From Chrysemys picta bellii (Eukaryota; Chordata; Testudines; Emydidae): a stretch of 64,000 nt of DNA. Under the pieces are notes generated by a model. It ran no database searches. It worked only from the letters and a program-made list of their open reading frames with translations, and was not told the origin of the DNA. The stretch covers positions 100,872,434-100,936,433 of the forward strand of contig NC_088795.1 in assembly GCF_011386835.1 (NCBI RefSeq), given 5' to 3'. Shown here piece after piece: positions 11,537 to 24,719 of the stretch (within the stretch, counting starts at the first letter, position 1; the number at the start of each line of letters is the position of its first letter). A program made the translations under genes and the position numbers.

Positions 11537-14092
11537 TTACACTGGTCTACAATTTTTGAGAAGTCGTCCGCTTCAGAGATAAAATGTGCAATTTATTATG
11601 TATTTTGATGTGCTGAATTCAAAAATGACAATTAAAACAACTGATTGGCTACTGTTTCTAAGATATTTAAGTTTTTACATTTTATGTCTATGTATATTGT
11701 GTAGATAGTAAAGTTTTAATCATAAATTGTAAACCTAGCTCTTTTCATGTGTTTATGGTTGCTTTACATGATAATATTTCACCTGTCCTGTTTATGTAAC
11801 ACTTTAAAAATCAGCAAAAGGGTTATATAAATAAAACTGATTATGAAACAAAAGGCAAAAAACTATTATGTACATAGTTTAGTCCTATTCAGTGTCTACT
11901 CGGCGCTTCTTGGCTTGTCTCTTGTATTCATTACATGGAGCATCTCTTGTCACTGTCCAGCAATAGTCTGCAAGCATTGATGGGCTCCATTTGCCCTGAT
12001 AGCGTTTCTCCATTGTTGCAATGTCCTGGTGAAATCGCTCGCCATGCTCGTCGCTCACTGCTCCGCAGTTCAGTGGAAAAAAATCTAGATGAGAGTGCAA
12101 AAAATGTATCTTTAGTGACATGTTGCAACCAAGGCTTTTGTATGCCTTGAGGAGGTTTTCCACCAACAACCTGTAGTTGTCTGCCTTGTTGTTTCTGAGA
12201 AAATTTATTGGCACTAACTGGAAGGCTTTCCATGCCGTCTTTTCCTTGCCACGCAGTGTAAGGTCAAATGCATCATCTCAAAGAAGTTCACGAATCTGGG
12301 GACCAACAAAGACACCTTCCTTTATCTTAGCTTCACTTAAGCTTGGAAATTTTCCACGGAGGTACTTGAAAGCTGCTTGTGTTTTGTCAATGGCCTTGAC
12401 AAAGTTCTTAATCAGACCCAGCTTGATGTGTAAGGGTGGTAACAAAATCTTCCTTGATTCAACAAGTGGTGGATGCTGAACACTTTTCCTCCCAGGCTCC
12501 AATGACTGTTGGAGTGGCCAATCTTTCTTGATGTAGTGGGAATCCCTTGCACGACTATCCCATTCACAGAGAAAACAGCAGTACTTTGTGTATCCAGTCT
12601 GCAGACCAAGCAAGAGAGCAACAACCTTCAAATCGCCACAAAGCTGCCACTGATGTTGGTCATAGTTTATGCCCCTCAAAAGTTGTTTCATGTCGTCATA
12701 GGTTTCCTTCATATGGACTGCATGACCAACTGGAATTGATGGCAAAACATTGCCATTATGCAGTAAAACAGCTTTAAGACTCGTCTTGGATGAATCAATG
12801 AACAGTCTCCACTCATCTGGATCGTGAACGATGTTGAGGGCTGCCATCACACCATCGATGTTGTTGCAGGATACAAGATCACCTTCCATGAAGAAGAATG
12901 GGACAAGATCCTTTTGACGGTCACGGAACATGGAAACCCTAACATCACCTGCCAGGAGATTCCACTGCTGTAGTCTGGAGCCCAACAGCTCTGCCTTACT
13001 CTTGGGTAGTTCCAAATCCCTGACAAGGTCATTCAGTTCACCTTGTGTTATGAGGTGTGGTTCAGAGGAGGAGGATGGGAGAAAATGTGGGTCCTGTTGC
13101 ATTGATGGTTCAGGACCAGAAGTTTCAGTCTCTTCTTCTTCCTCGTCTGACTCAAGTGAGAATGATTCTGGTGCATCAGGAACCGGCAGTCCTTCTCCGT
13201 GGGGTACTGGGCGTATAGCTGATGGAATGTTTGGATAATGCACAGTCCACTTTTTCTTCTTTGACACACCTTTCCCAACTGGAGGCACCATGCAGAAGTA
13301 ACAATTGCTGGTGTGATCTGTTGGCTCTCTCCAAATCATTGGCACTGCAAAAGGCATAGATTTCCTTTTCCTGTTCAAACACTGGCGAAGATTTGTTGCA
13401 CAAGTGTTGCAGCATATGTGTGGGGCCCACCTCTTGTCCTGATCTCCAATTTTGCAGCCAAAATAAAGGTGATAGGTTTTCTTAACCATAGTGGTTATAC
13501 TGCGCTTTTGTGATGCAAAAGTCACTTCACCACAAACACAGCAGAAGTTATCTGCACTGCTCACACAAGTACGAGGCATCTCTGGTCACTTAAGCTAAAC
13601 AGAAATGTGTCCCTTTGCAAAAGCAAACACTGACAAATAAGAGAGCACGACACTGTATGATTTCTAGAGCTGATATAGGGCAATTTGTTCAGCAGAGTGA
13701 TGTAAGCTTTGTTATGATTGCATCATCCATGACTTCTAGGAATAACATGATGTAATTCATATCATGTATGCCGCAATGCCAGCTTCAGATTGCATCATTC
13801 ATTGTTTTGCCTAAAAAGCAAGTACTGTCCAAACCCAGTCATAGATTTATTCATAGATCCAGTCAAAGATGTATTTTAGTCATTTCTGGTTTAAATTGAG
13901 ATCCCTTCCCTTTATAACTCACTTATCCTCCGCCATTCCCAAGTCAAGGGTCGTATATACTGACCCAATAGCATATCTTGAAAACTAGAGCCAATCAACA
14001 ATTTTAAGCATCATTTTCGTTCTCAGTGACCCAGAATTAGTAAAGTTTGACTACATTTATTTCAGAAGCATTTTGGCTGTAGCACAGTGTTA
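11537..14092 (-). mobile_element. Unclassified DNA transposon with long degenerate inverted termini
   Basis: The plus-strand left end (ACACTGGTCTACA at 11539) and the reverse complement of the right end (ACACTGTGCTACA at 14090-14078) match. Similarity continues inward for about 130 bp, including blocks like TGATTGGCT and AAGATAT. These imperfect inverted termini enclose a transposase-like frame on the minus strand (11885-13579). I found no clear target-site duplication, so the outer limits are good to a few bases only. Confidence 0.7.
11885..13579 (-). pseudogene. Transposase-like protein, 565 codons, one in-frame stop
   Basis: One reading frame runs from ATG at 13579 to the stop at 11885, interrupted only by a TGA at 12280-12278 (codon 434). 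Visible features are N-terminal paired cysteines suggesting zinc binding (C13-C16 region, HICCNTC near 55-60, CYFC near 93-96), an acidic linker at 144-153, FIDSSK (D262), CGDLK (D316), CCFLCEWD (334-341), and SDEHGERFHQD (E514). D262, D316 and E514 could form a DDE-type catalytic triad; that is inference. I know this as a family repeated in many animal genomes, usually annotated as uncharacterised, but cannot name the superfamily. The single stop may be a CGA-to-TGA change, so the copy looks young. Start chosen as the only ATG before the cysteine region. Confidence 0.75.
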
Positions 14093-15820
14093 TCAGACCC
14101 AGCTGGGTAGGAGCTGGATGATTTCCATAAAGAGCTGGGAGAGCACTGTTTGGGAAGGAGAGGTGTAGGAGGGCTATTGTCTTCTGTGTCTGGTCCTGAA
14201 TGGATTTGGTGGGGGGAAGGGAAGTAGGAAGTTCCTAAGAAAAGGTCAACTCCCTGGCAGATAGTTTGACAGCAGGAACCAGACTGGGGAAAGGACTCAA
14301 AGGAAGAAGACTTGAGCATCAGTGGCTTGGTCAGAGCTGAACCTCCATGGAGAAAGTCCAGAGGGTCAGCTCCTCTGTGAGAAAGTGGGGTGGATGGATA
14401 GCCTTATAAGGGTGAAAGACATTTTTGTTTTGTTTGTTTTTTTTAAACTTGAGATAGCTACATGATGGAGGTTCCCTAAAAAAAGATAGACCCATCACCG
14501 GACTACTAGGAGAACTAAAAAGGAAACAGAAGCAGAGCCATGGCTGTACTGTGCTACAGTGGGTCATAAGTGGAGGCAGGGAGAGGTTGCAGTCACAGAT
14601 ACACTCTGTCCAACAGTAGTTCAGACTACTTAGTGTAAACTGTTGAGACTAATTCAAATGAAAGTATGATATTCCTTTACCAGTCTCTGCTTTTGAGGAG
14701 CTCCATTTGGTTGACTCAGGAGTAACATTAAAGCCTTCAGGAGGGAAACTTCACTCCAGTTATAAGGATGGATTTGTTTGTGGGAAAAACCATGGACGAT
14801 CTTTCATTTATATTTATATATAAAAAGTTATTACCCCTTTTGACGTGAGCAGTCTCTAGTTCTAGTTCCTGGCCCCAGCCTGTCTCACCCCAGAGTTGCA
14901 ATTGCAAGGAAAGTCCTGCTCAGCACTAGGCTGCAGGATGCCCAGTGTGGCTGGAGTCTTCAAACAACTTAGCTGTGAAGCTCTAGTAAGTTTCTACTGA
15001 GTGAGTGAGACCTGTGATTGTTTTATGAAAGGCTTATGACGTGCTGGTTATCTATAATTTTCATGACGGGTAACTCCACAGAAACCTGCTAACTACCAGA
15101 ATCCACAGCACTTAATGCCAGCCAGGCAAGCTGCTGGAGCAATCTTTGCTGCCTAGTGGTGTGAATGCAGGATTGGGAGACAGGAAATCATGAGTTCTAA
15201 TCGCAAATGTGACAGCGGGTGAGATTCTGTGCTGCACATCTAAGAACCCAGAAGGAGGGGGATCAAAGGTGGCTTTAAGCCATCACAGCACCTACCCTTG
15301 ATTCCTGAGCTGCTCTGGGAGCTGGAGAGGACCTGGTATAACTTTAGACAGTCCTGGGGGCTGCCTAAATTATAGCAGTCTCTTGGGGCTACCCTGTGGT
15401 TGTGAGGACATGTTATGGGTTTAAAGTAAGGGAGAGCAGAGGGACCACAACTCCCCTACTTCCTCTAAAATCAGAGGGAAAATATCCCTGGATTGGTGTA
15501 GTTATTATGGAGTGCTCTCTCTTCTCCTTGGCTGGTGCAGTGAGAGTTTCCCCTCTTGGTTATGTCCAGTGGTTGAAACAAATGAGTTTGGAACGTTTAT
15601 CTTGCTGATGCAAGTCCCGTTTTGTTTTTAAAACCCCAAACCTCTAAAATCCAGTCAGATATCACAGTGATGGTCTTAGTATAATTTTTATAGAATAAAA
15701 TACAACTCAAAGTCAATTCACAAAAAAGCTCCATTAGGGTATCTCTGATTAGCTTCTGAATGTTTAGTACTTTAGCCATACAGAATCTCTACTTTTAATT
15801 GCTAATAACACCATTACTCC
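14093..15820. other. Unassigned
   Basis: Mixed-composition sequence with no recognised gene or repeat. Open frames of up to 85 codons lack domain signals. Confidence 0.4.
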
Positions 15821-15825
15821 ATGTA

Positions 15826-16667
15826 GGGAGGCGGTGTGGTTCCCCGGCGCCCCAGAGAGGGACACGCTCTGCTGGACACCAGAATGGGTGGAGTGAGAGC
15901 ACTCCAAGCCTGCCCCCCACAGTTGTCAGAGGCCGGACGGTAAGTATAAGAGCCCAACCCCAGAGCTCACTCGAAGCCAGATGTCTCCAGCTCAGCTCCC
16001 GCTGGGGAGACTCCAGCAACCAGCGGTGGACCTGGAGACTGGCCTGACCGGCCAATACTCAACGCGGACCAGTGTGTGGGAGAGTCACTGAGCCTACCCC
16101 TTGCCAGCTACCCAGAAAAATCGCTGAGCCTATCCCTCACCAGCTACCCTGAGAATCCTATGGTGATCAACCCCCCTGAGGACACCACCTTGACCCAGGT
16201 ACCTCCAGAGTGGGACTTGGGAAGTAGCCCAGGGGCAGCCGACCTGAGTCTGGCTGCAACACAGCCAGAACCCATGTCAGTGTGTTGAGGACGGGATCCC
16301 CACTGACACAGCAAAGGGCCTTTGGCTGCTGCTAGGGCCCCGGGCTGGGACACAGTAGAGTGGGAGGGCCTGTGTTCCCCCAATGTGTGGGTGGCAGTCT
16401 CCCCCTCCCAGGCTGCTCGGAGCCTGAAGCCTGGGTGTGCTATTTACCTGTGTTTGCTCAGCCCCTGCCTGAGCCTTGAACTCCTTGCTGCCTCACTCTG
16501 ACCCAGGGCCTGGGCTTGTTAACTGCTAACTGTTACCTGTGTTTGCCCAGCCCCTGCTGGACGGCTTGAGCCAGGACCTTCCTGTGGCCTGATTGATTCC
16601 CTAGGGGACGGTGCAGGGACTAAGGGAGGTGGTGTGGTTCCCTGCCGCCCCGGAGAGGGACGAGCCC
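15826..16667. repeat. GC-rich unit bounded by 40-bp direct repeats
   Basis: The block starting GGGAGGCGGTGTGGTTCCC at 15828 recurs at 16625 as GGGAGGTGGTGTGGTTCCC, with about 5 mismatches over 38 bases and an offset of 797 bases. The segment between contains short internal repeats (CACTGAGCCTACCCC and CGCTGAGCCTATCCC, followed by CAGCTACCC-type blocks). It may be one period of a large tandem repeat or a non-autonomous element with short terminal direct repeats. The open frames inside (about 70-86 codons on both strands) are not convincing genes. Confidence 0.6.
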
Positions 16668-19600
16668 CGATGAACCCTCTCTACACTCCACAAAAAATAA
16701 GAAAATGTATTTTAAATTAAATTAATTTGGTTTATTCGTGTTGTAAATGTAGTAATACATTAATCTAGAAATAAGAGTGTACTTGTATCATCCCCTATAA
16801 CAACTACAACAGCCAAGTCCAGGATTTGAAATGAAGTGGTACATATCAATACAGTGTACCAGCACCTTGTGTGAGTGTGAGAGAGAAGCAAAATTAAACT
16901 GAAACTTCTGAAGTAAAATTCTCATTGCAAAAGTTAGTTAATGTTTTTTTTTGTTTGGTTGGGGTTTTTTTTGAGTGGGGAGCAAGACTAGCTGAAGAAA
17001 CTGACTGTAGCAGTGACAATTTAAAGAAAAATGCAGAATAAAGCAGTAATGTTAACTGTGAAAAGATTCATAACTTTCTACCTCCTCAAAGTGCATGTAG
17101 AGGAGAAAATGCTTACCCTTCTAATTTCCCCTCTTGCATAAAACACAAAGAATTGAAAGAATCAGCAAGGTCAAAGACCATTTAGGCAATCCTCTTTTTT
17201 TTATTTTTTTTTTATAAATATTGAAGCTATCCATTTGAAGAATGTGTATATAATGTCTAAATTATCATGACATCAAGGTGATCTGAAAAGTCAAGATTTT
17301 ATTGCAAATCTAGAGAAGATAACTTATCCAATGACATATAACACAATTTTCCACTTCTTGAACTCTTGATCTATAAGTCTGGCTGATATAGTACATAAGT
17401 CAAATGTCAGCGATTCAACCACTGTTTTTTATTGCATATCTATGAGAAACTGTTTTTTCCAATGACCTATAGAATGATCTTCAGTTCCTAACTGGATGCA
17501 AACTCTTACTAGACTATTATTAAGCTAAACATCCCCAAATTATATTATGACTGTTTATAAATCAAGCCAAAAATCTTTCAATGCCTATGTTATATGGGAT
17601 TTGTTACAGAAATATGGGTGTCTGCTCATAATAAAGCTGCATTCCTTCTGTGCATGAGTCAAAACTGCAAACATCATATACCTGCTGTTAAACTTGAAGC
17701 AAACTTACCTCCTGCTCTGTCATCACATTCATAAATGAGAAAAGAGAAGTTAATCATTCACTTATCTATGTTTTGGAAAAGCTCTATTGCCTTAGCTTTT
17801 TGTTAGATCATAAGGATAACAAATTGTCCAAGCTTACATCATAATTTTGTTTAAAGTGGCTTAGATGAAAAAGGTGATAGTGTGTTGCTGACAACAAATT
17901 ATTGAAATGCCGAAGGTTAAAAGAATAACATTAAAATCTAAGTATATTTAGGAGCAACTGTTGGAAATATAGCACTGGGCCTTTAACAAGCTGTGATAAA
18001 AGAAGAATGTCATGTCAAACTTCAACACATCAACTATAGATGTATGTGGTGTAGAAACAGCTTCCTTTTCAGATAATGAAAGCCTAAATGATATGTCAAA
18101 TTGTATTCTTGTCACTAGAACCAGACAAGAATGGAAAAGAAAGTAAATGTTCCTTAAGTACAAAGTTAACATTTCATTTTTCTGTTCATGACTGAGAAAC
18201 TTGTTAATGTGTGTGTTTATAAAGAATGTCATAGGCCTCTGAGATCAGAGTAGGTGCAGCTGCTGGTGCTTGGATACTACAATGATGGACAGCTGATAAA
18301 GACCCTAAATGTAGTCAACTGCAGCACAGTAGATTTATTTATAATATATATATAATATTGGCTGCTATTTGTGACAGATTGTTTTGAACTGTTCAACTGT
18401 TAAATATTTGGCTCTCTGCTGTGATTCCCAGAATCATGGTTTTCCAGCATGTTATATTTTCAAACATAAGCATTTATTACTGTTCTACATGCTTCTTTTA
18501 AAATGTCATAACAATGGTCCTTTCTTCATGACCAAAAACCTGAAAAAGAAAGCAGATTGGCTGATTACCAGCTGAGAGGAGGAAGAAGGAAGAGGTCTGA
18601 TGGGTCAATGCTGGCGGAGCATATTTCTGTGGAAATGGCTGAAATCATTAACTGAACTAGATGGACAAATTGTTCAAGGAAGGTAATATGGAAATAAATG
18701 CAAGTAGTTTCATAACAATCACATTGTTGGTTTTTAAACAAACTATTGTATTGTGTGTATTCAAAAATGAGTAAAGGGAAATTCAACAAGTTATTAAGTT
18801 TATGCATAACATTTTTTAAAAGTAATGTGTTTGGCAGCATTATGAATTTAAAATGACTGTTTTCATACAAGACTCTGACTTGGTTTTATATCATGTAAAT
18901 ATGTAAGGCCAATTTCAGAAGCAGGGGTGCAAAAATCTGTAAACTATGCCTATGTATGAGTTTGACTTCTTTGAAAACTATCTAAATTGGGATTCAGTTG
19001 CAAAGAATATGCAAAATGAGATAGATATGAATCCTAGGCACAGTGGATGAGTGGGATAGAGTGATGTGATTGTCAGAGAAGGAACAGCTGAAGATTCCCA
19101 TTATCCCTTCATCCCAAATTTCAGATGATGTTGAGGGCTACTATCCAGAATGGGGGGGTGGGTGGGTGTGCGCACACATTCTGTGTCCGTTCCTATAAGT
19201 CTTAATTTATAAATGTTACCTTCATGAGATGCCAAATTATGGTCATGAATACTTTTAGTCACTAAGGTTTCCATGGTATATTTTGCAAAGGTAATTTAGG
19301 AAACTACATTCTACCTATCTCAATTCCCCTTACAGGTCTGATATGTGACAGTATTCCTCTTCACTTCCTTTCTATGCTATTGTGAAATGTTGCTGCACTC
19401 CTGTATCTCACCTCAGAGGTGGCTACATTACAATGTTTGGTGATGTGATCCTTACATAAAGTTGACACATCTGTTTAAATTTGTAAAGATCTTTGAGATG
19501 ACAGTTACTATGTAAATGTATTAACTTTAGTGATGTATTCTAAATAATAGGGGCCAAGATTTTATATTAAAAATATTGGATTCAGGTTAGGTAAATGAGA

Positions 19601-19687
19601 CTTTTTGATGGAAATATTACAAAATAAACCACAATGAAGATATTGAAATCTCAAATGCAACTCTGATCCACATGGTGCATTTTAATT
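16668..19687. other. Unassigned AT-rich sequence
   Basis: About 3 kb with poly-T/AT runs (near 16945-16975, 17190-17215, 18340-18358) and a G-rich GGGT run near 19150-19170. No gene recognised. Confidence 0.4.
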
Positions 19688-19689
19688 AC

Positions 19690-20056
19690 ATAACTCAAGA
19701 ACTAGGGGGCACCAAATGAAATTTAATAGGCAGCAGGCTTAAAACAGACAAAAGGAAGTATTTCTTCATGCAATGCAGTCAACCTCTGGAACTCTTTGCC
19801 AGAGGATGTTGTGAAGGCCAAGACTATAACAGCATTAAAAAAAGAACTAGATAAATTCATGGAGGATAGGTCCATCAATGGCTGTTAGCCAGAAGCTGGG
19901 AATGGGTGACGGGATGGATTAATGAATCACTTGATGATTACCTGTTCTGTTCATTCCTCTGAAGCACCTGGCTTTAGCCACTGTTGGAAGAAGACAGGAT
20001 ACTGGGCTAGATGGACCTTTTGTCTGACCCAGTATGGCCATTCTTGTGTTCTTCAT
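19690..20056 (+). mobile_element. CR1 LINE 3' end
   Basis: Contains the CR1 terminal-region pattern (GGAACTCTTTGCCAGAGGAT, ACTAGATAAATTCATGGAGG) and ends CAGTATGGCCATTCTTGTGT followed by TCTT, the usual CR1 end. Only the last part of ORF2 and the tail are present; 5'-truncated. Confidence 0.85.
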
Positions 20057-22008
20057 TATGGGCAATTTGACATTTATCAACTGTTACTCAATTTTTGTAA
20101 AACATATTCTCCCAAACTGCTATGAAATTAGAGATTATAAAGAGGCTGGTTTTGGAAAATATACCCAAGCCCTCATGTTATCAACTACCTAACTTAGAAA
20201 TTTTCTCTAGTAAATATCCACTTGCCGCAGATATGAATCACGTCACAGAATCTTATACTCTATGACTTATATAATATTCAAATATTTGTTCTACTTAATA
20301 TACAATTAGTTTTTCTCTGTAGATCATTCACCATATTTATATATTGTAAATTAGTTCATTGAACTCTGTAATGAATATATAAGCCCATTTGTCACCTATA
20401 ACTAGTGCAGCTGTAGTTGTTCAATTGGTATCTTGAAGGGGGAGAGTTGCTTTGTTTACCCACTGCTTCACATTCTCATTAAATGGTTTGTAGTGTATTG
20501 ATTAAGTATAAGGTTTAAATCCTACTATTTAAATGTTCTCACATACCTTGCTTGGTTTTCAATAGCCTACATGTAGTCATACTCTGGTAGGATCAGAGTT
20601 TTAGGTCTTAAAGGAGTACAGCTATACAGTGGGTAGAGGACTAGATGCTCTTTGCTTTGGAGAAACTCAAGGGGAAAGTGCAGAAAACTTCAAAAACATT
20701 TCTTCCAAAAAGGAAGGGTTTAGAATTCAATGGGATCCAATCCCCTATGAATCCCAGGGATCCTGGTAAGCCACAGTGCCAAGACCCTGTGTTCTACTGA
20801 TCTGAAGCCAGTTTGCATAGAATTCTGGATGGCTCCATGTGTCTCTCTACCAGTTCAGATTCCCTGGCAACATACCACCTGCATAGGCTACTCTATTGTT
20901 GACTTATTAACTCCGACAGATTTCTGCGCAGAAAACGTGCCCGTATACACAGTACGAGGCAGAGGAGAGTAATCTGTTGCTCGATGCTCTCCTTTTCATG
21001 CCTTAAACCCACAGAACCCCAACCCTCTGAAAACCTCCGGGGATGGTGGTGGAAGTGCTCTCCCATTCTATGCTGCCATGGGGATTTACCTTCAGCAACA
21101 ATACTGACTCATAGTTACTCATACTAAATTCTCTTTTATGCCAAGGCCCTCTTACACTGCTCTGGCCCCCTAAAGCTACCTCAAAGGAGATGGAAGTGGC
21201 ATCCTGAACTAGCTGTGTACAGGGGACCTTCCCAGCCAGTGCAAAAAGCCGTAGTCCCTGGAGAGGGCTCAGGGCTGGAGAATGGGATGGAGATAGGGAA
21301 TTAACTGGACTGCAATGCATTATGGGTAGTCTGCTTCCAAGGGTCCCCTTGCAAGACAGGAGATTAGAATCTTTCCTCAGCCTATCAAAAAGAAACAAAC
21401 ACGCCGCCTTTGTTCTAACTGTCTGAAGGAGAAATGAGAAGCAAATTAACCCTGCTTTCAGGAGGGGACTGCCACAAGGCAGGTGCCTTGATCCTGTATG
21501 TTAGCTCCAGGTGAGAGGTGACATTTAAAAAAAAAAAAGCTCATAGTAGGGGTTGGGTTTAATTTCTTTACTTAATGTAGGGTCCAGGTAAAATTAAAAA
21601 AACACCCTTCGAATTCCTCCTACTTAGTAGAAGAATAGTAGTATTTTCACGACTCCCAGCACCATCACATTAGCCACCAAGGAGCAGCACTGTTCATGTG
21701 TCTAGAATTAGTCCTTTGAACATATCCTGTTATAGACCTGGGCAGGAGTGTTCAGTATTTGTTCTTGTCTTCAGATATGAATATGACAGCTGCGTGCCTA
21801 ACACCTTCAATGGATTCTACAGTTGTGTTAGAGAAGACAAAGGAACAGCCCTAAATAAAATATTACTAACACTCACGTATACACTTTCCCTCCAATGAAT
21901 TCACAAACATTTATTGACAGTCATACACCAACTCGGAGAAGTTGACAGCATACACCCATGTTTTCCACCCTGCACACTACCTTTGTACAAAATATGCCTC
22001 GTAAAATA
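20057..22008. other. Unassigned
   Basis: No convincing gene. The 131-codon minus-strand open frame at 21003-21398 has no recognised domain and no splice support. Confidence 0.35.
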
Positions 22009-22010
22009 TA

Positions 22011-22202
22011 CACCTCTACCCCGATATAACACGACCCGATATAACATGAATTCGGATATAATGCGGTAAAGCAGTGCTCGGGGGGGGGGGAGGGGGGCTA
22101 CGCACTCCAGCGGATCAAAGCAAGTTCAATATAACGCGGTTTCACCTATAACATGGTAAGATTTTTTGGGTCCCAAGGACAGTTTATATCAGGGTAGAGG
22201 TG
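22011..22202. mobile_element. Mariner-type MITE, 192 bp
   Basis: Inverted termini CACCTCTACCC at both ends, extending to about 18 bp, flanked by TA (22009-22010 and 22203-22204). A second copy lies at 50980-51168 in the opposite orientation. The TA duplication and short termini fit a Tc1/mariner non-autonomous element. Confidence 0.8.
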
Positions 22203-22309
22203 TAATTTGAAAACTAATAACTTGCTGGTCAATATCATGGCAAAATATATGTAGTAATATTATATGTAGAGTTCTGAACATAAACTGAAATCAAGACTGA
22301 AGTGTATTT

Positions 22310-23205
22310 GCCAGACAAGCCTGGGGCGTGGGTAAACCTGTTTCTCAAAGATAAAGGGTAAGTTGATGCCTCAACCAGGTGTCATAAAAACTGATGGGCC
22401 ATCACCTATCTTTTGCAAAGAAAGGGGACAGGATCAAACAAATCTGATTTTGGCAATCAACAGCATGAACTCTCCTCCCCTCCCCCTGCCAAAAGACTCC
22501 TTGCTCCGAGCTGGAAAGAACTTGATCTAGGGGTCCCTCTCAGGGAACTGCATTTCAAAGGGTGACTGAACTATAAAAGCAAGGGCCAAAAACACCACAA
22601 GTTCTCTCTCCCTGTCCATCTCTGTTTTCCACCTAAGAAGACAAAGGAATCCAGCTTTTTGACTTTGGGAAGGATCCTGACTTGATGATTGGTTAGTAAT
22701 GCAGCTGAAAGCATATGGTAAGAATTTTACCTTAAACTAATCTTAATTTGTAAAGTTTTAGTACTAGGAAGCATTTTATCTTTATTTTTCTTGTAACCAT
22801 TTCTGACTTTAATGCCCTAATTCTTATACTCATTTAAAACCTATCACTTTGTAATTTTTGTTCTTTACTCAGAATTAGTCCAATGTTGCAAAGTGTGTGG
22901 GTAACTCCATTTAAGGTGCCAAGTTGCTGTATATTGTTCCCTGACAGGGACAACGGACCTTTGTTACCTAAACTGGCCATGAGAGGGCTGCACAGTGTAG
23001 TACAGAACACACACTTTGGGGAGGGGGGCGGAATTCCAGGACGGGGGATGTGTTGAAGTCACCCTGCATGTGGAACTAAGATTGGTGGAAGCCAGAGTGT
23101 GGCTTACATGCTGAAAGGCTGCTTGTGAGTGGTCCATGTTGGAGCTACAGCATCAAGGCATTGTGAGGCACCCCAGTTACACGGCATGGATGACACAGCC
23201 CCTCA
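22310..23205 (+). mobile_element. Probable LTR (solo), limits uncertain
   Basis: The order of sequence is LTR-like: a TATA-type box (CTATAAAAGC at 22571), then a CT-rich region, then a T-rich segment. No internal retroviral genes are present. Termini and duplication were not identified. Confidence 0.45.
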
Positions 23206-24719
23206 CTGGTCTAGATTGGACCCCAAAGAGTCAAAGGTAGGTGTATCTGCATTTTCCAGATGGAGGAAATGAAGGTACAGAGAAGTTGAGTAGTCAGATT
23301 TTCAGAAGTGCTAAACACCCACAACTTCCACTGAAGTGCACAGGAGCGGCAAGTTCTAAGCATCTCTAAAAACAGCCCATAAATGATGTGCAAGATACAG
23401 TGAGTCAAACCACAGATAAAAACCATTTTCTCTTGCCTCTCCATTCCACAAAACCACACTATCCACATACTTCTAAATCCTATTTTTGACAATCACCTCA
23501 AAGAAGGAAGTTCAGCCAACTGATGTATATCAATAATTTTCTGTGAGGAGCTGGTAAAAAGGAAAGCCATAACAGACTAACACTCAGCTCTTTGGCCCTG
23601 CTCCTTGCCAGTTGTGATGCTCCACCATCTCAAAATAATGGAAAAAGCAGGAGTTACAACAGTTAGAAGTTTTTAAAATACATCAATAACATAAAAACTC
23701 AATTGAATGGTAAATATATATATGCTTCAAAGCATATGCCAGATTATAATTAACAGTGGGCAGGGAGAAACTTTCTCTCACTGTGTGCAGGTTATTTCAT
23801 AACTGCCTATTTCAGCATTTCTTACACATAATTTTGTGTCTCCCTCCAGCATGTAATTGCCTTTATAACACAAACTCCCCTCCACCCCAACTTTGTCCCT
23901 GTATAGTTCAAGTGGATTGATGGAAGGGCTTTTAGGTACCCCTTATCAGCCTGCATTGAATCATTCAGCACTGGCATAAACTGCAAGCAAGCAGGATTTG
24001 GCCAAATGTTTGTGTTTTTTTATAAAGCTCTCATTCCAGTACTTCCACTACTTACTATAATTATAACAAAAAAATGAAATGGTGGCAAGAGGGGTAAAGG
24101 GCTAACACAAATTCTGAAACTTATTTCTTTGTGGGCAAAATTCCTCATGCCCACAGCCAAACACAATTTTCTTAAAAAACAGTGTCATCTTTTAAAAAGG
24201 CCTTTTATTAATTAAAAGCAAATGAAATTTCTTTCGATTAGATTTCAAATTTTATTCAAAAGGCCAAACTTTAGGGATTCCACAGGTACATGTGGCTAGA
24301 GCTCTGGATAAGGAATATTCTGTTTAGATCAATCAAGCCAGGTAGAGCTCAATACTTCCAAGAACTCTCTGTTGATCCTCTTGAAGGCTCAGGCTCTAAA
24401 TGTGGTGGGTAATTATAGCAAAATGTTTGGGTAATCTTTGCACATTTACTCCTTACTACGTGTAAATATGGGAAACACACAAGGAGCAGAGGGAAACGTT
24501 TGTCTTTACCTGACCTCTTATGCTTTAGGCCGGCCGGCCAGCTTCCCCCCATTTTGTGTCTCCAATCTGCATTTGGCAAGAGCAGGACGAATATAGCTGT
24601 TTATATTTTATTACATTTGCTTCCTTGCAGTGATGGCACTGGGACAGTCACTATATCAACTCCCCAGCCGGCAGCTACTTTTGCTTTCTGAGCGAGATTA
24701 TGTAGGCGTGAGGCTGGAT
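23206..24719. other. Unassigned sequence upstream of the CpG island
   Basis: A short SINE-like relic may lie at 23255-23345. Otherwise no gene or named repeat. GGCCGGCCGGCC occurs at about 24529-24540, just before GC content rises. Confidence 0.4.

Noticed and set aside
12509..13513. Plus-strand open frames of 66-102 codons
   Set aside because: They are antisense shadows of the transposase-like frame.
16076..16288. Proline/serine-rich 70-codon frame as a small gene
   Set aside because: It lies within the GC-rich repeated unit and contains internally repeated sequence; no support as a gene.
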